Source: Patagioenas fasciata (lineage: Eukaryota; Chordata; Aves; Columbiformes; Columbidae). Taken from it: a stretch of DNA of 64,000 nt. A program made the position numbers and the translations under genes. The DNA is taken from contig NC_092524.1 in assembly GCF_037038585.1 (NCBI RefSeq), forward strand, positions 67,506,552-67,570,551. The letters run 5' to 3'. The notes under the pieces were generated by a model that made no database searches, was not told the origin of the DNA, and worked only from the letters and a program-made list of their open reading frames with translations. Below are positions 62,561-64,000 of this stretch, piece by piece (the first letter of the stretch is position 1; the number at the start of each line of letters is the position of its first letter).

Positions 62561-64000
62561 CTTCGTGGGTTTGCGAGCGAGCACACGGGTTTTTATTAAG
62601 AAAACCGAAACCAACCGAAAAAGCCCCAACCAAAAAACCTTACGTCTTTGTATTTTTCTTTTCCCAAATTTTGATCTTCTGAGCACTGTCACTTCCTGCT
62701 GGTGTTTTTCTGCACGACTTACCCCGTGCTTCGTACATCTGTCAGCCTTTCAGGGCAAGGATTGTGAAGCTCGGTAAACATAAACAGTGATCCAAAAATA
62801 AAGCTTTAATCATCAGTAGATATTGCAGATAATACTTGTAATAATGTGTTCGCGGGGGATGGTGTAAGAATGTAAGGAGAGGTTAAAAGTACAATTACGG
62901 TGGAAGTGATTTCTTCTCAAAATTACTTCGTCCGAGGCCTTACTCGAAACAATAAGCACAGCTTTTAATTTCTTAAGTAAGCCGATGTTATTGACTTGCG
63001 CCGTGTGGCTTCCAGTTGGAAAAAAATCTCCTTTTATCAACCAGAGGAGCGAGTCTGACGCTTGTCCGGTGAGGTGCTTCATATAACACCCAGCAGCAGC
63101 GTACGTCTCAATTTCAAATAACTGGGTGGGATGGGGCTGGGAGGCTCAGCTTGGGCTGTAAAACCCACCTGCGAGGCTGCGTACGTCCCGAGTGCTTCGC
63201 CCTGCAGCTCTCTGTGCTATCTTGGCCATGCCACGGCTCTTGGGATCCAGTTTTGGTAGCTCGAGATATGCGGGTTGGCTTCGAAACCGGTTCACGTGGG
63301 GCACAGACTCGAGCCGTGAGTCTTAATGGGTGTTTGCGTAGTGCTTCGGGTTTTCTCGGATGAAAGGTTTTACATAATTACCCATTATAATTGTCTGTCA
63401 CCCCGAGAGAAGAGCCAAAGCAAAAAAACCCAAACGCAGAGGTAGGCAATTGTTTTGGAAGTCCAAAGTCTAAACCTGTAGGATGTTAATGTTGTTACTG
63501 CTTAACGTGGAGGCAGCAAAATGATTGACTAAAAAAAAAAACAATAATAATTTAGTTCTTTTCTCCTTTTGAGCCATTTGAAACGCATCGTCCGGACAAA
63601 TGACACCCTGCTTACGTTTGAGCTACTTGCTCTTCAGTGCTCTGAAGAATTCCTAATGTGACTCCAGTTGCACCAGCGTTGCACGTGGTGTGTTGTTTTT
63701 TGGTTTCTTTTTTCCCCTTGAAATCTTAACTGGAAGCCCTTTACAGTGTTTTGATTCCTTTTTAATAAATGGCTAATCCCTTGCTGCAGGGGATGGGAGT
63801 GTTTTGAATGCAGCGTTTTTGGGTCCTTAGGGGAGGGGGAAGGGAGCGCCTCCTCTTGCTTTCCAGCAGCCACCCGCCTTCCTCGGCCCGACTGAAAGAG
63901 CCTCATTGACTGGTTTTGAAGGTAACATGCTCAATTCTCCTCTTGCATGCTAAAACCCATAAATTTGCTGGAGCGCAGAGCCTTTGAGGGGAAGAAATGG
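62561..64000. other. Unassigned region, possibly FBXO34 intron 1
   Basis: No exon, repeat family or RNA gene recognised. If the CpG island drives FBXO34, this would be the beginning of its first intron. Confidence 0.4.

Noticed and set aside
61529-62777. Open frames of 220-365 codons on both strands of the CpG island
   Set aside because: GC-rich DNA lacks stop codons by chance; both strands are open at once and no known domain or splice logic is seen.

Overview
This is a vertebrate nuclear window, almost certainly from a bird. The interspersed repeats are dominated by CR1 LINE fragments, many ending in the typical ATTCTGTG-type 3' tail. The three genes that can be read through their splice sites are MAPK1IP1L, LGALS3 and DLGAP5, in the order and orientation known from the human 14q22.3 block (SOCS4, MAPK1IP1L, LGALS3, DLGAP5, FBXO34). 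I cannot name the species.

Layout. 1-500 is a CpG-rich promoter with MAPK1IP1L exon 1. Its long first intron runs to 7445, the coding exons lie at 7450-9478, and a probable long 3' UTR reaches about 12.09 kb. 12.1-21.2 kb is intergenic and repeat-rich (CR1 pieces, TIR DNA transposons, one LTR fossil), ending in a pure (CCTCT)n tract about 500 bp before the LGALS3 CpG island. LGALS3 (galectin-3) runs from about 21.3 to 28.4 kb on the + strand. DLGAP5 (HURP) lies on the - strand from about 55.6 kb down to about 29.57 kb, tail-to-tail with LGALS3. I could trace 18 coding exons, all phase-consistent, giving 850 codons. Its promoter has five inverted CCAAT boxes and a CHR-type TTTGAA, the layout of G2/M genes. 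From 55.85 kb rightward is a divergent CpG region, then repeat-rich DNA, then a second CpG island at 61.5-62.6 kb that may be the FBXO34 promoter (inference from synteny only).

The most interesting signal is that the neighbouring, same-strand genes MAPK1IP1L and LGALS3 begin with the same two-exon module. Each has a tiny coding exon M-S-x(1-3)-D/G-F-S, a phase-0 intron, and then an exon opening L-x-D-A-L-P followed by a Q-G-W-P-containing Pro/Gly/Tyr-rich low-complexity region. This looks like a tandem duplication that supplied the N-terminal tail of galectin-3. Other points are a probable truncated galectin-3 transcript through an intronic poly(A) signal, a GC-AG intron in DLGAP5, a CR1 nested in an older DNA transposon, and a long palindromic hAT-like element just downstream of a MAPK1IP1L splice donor.
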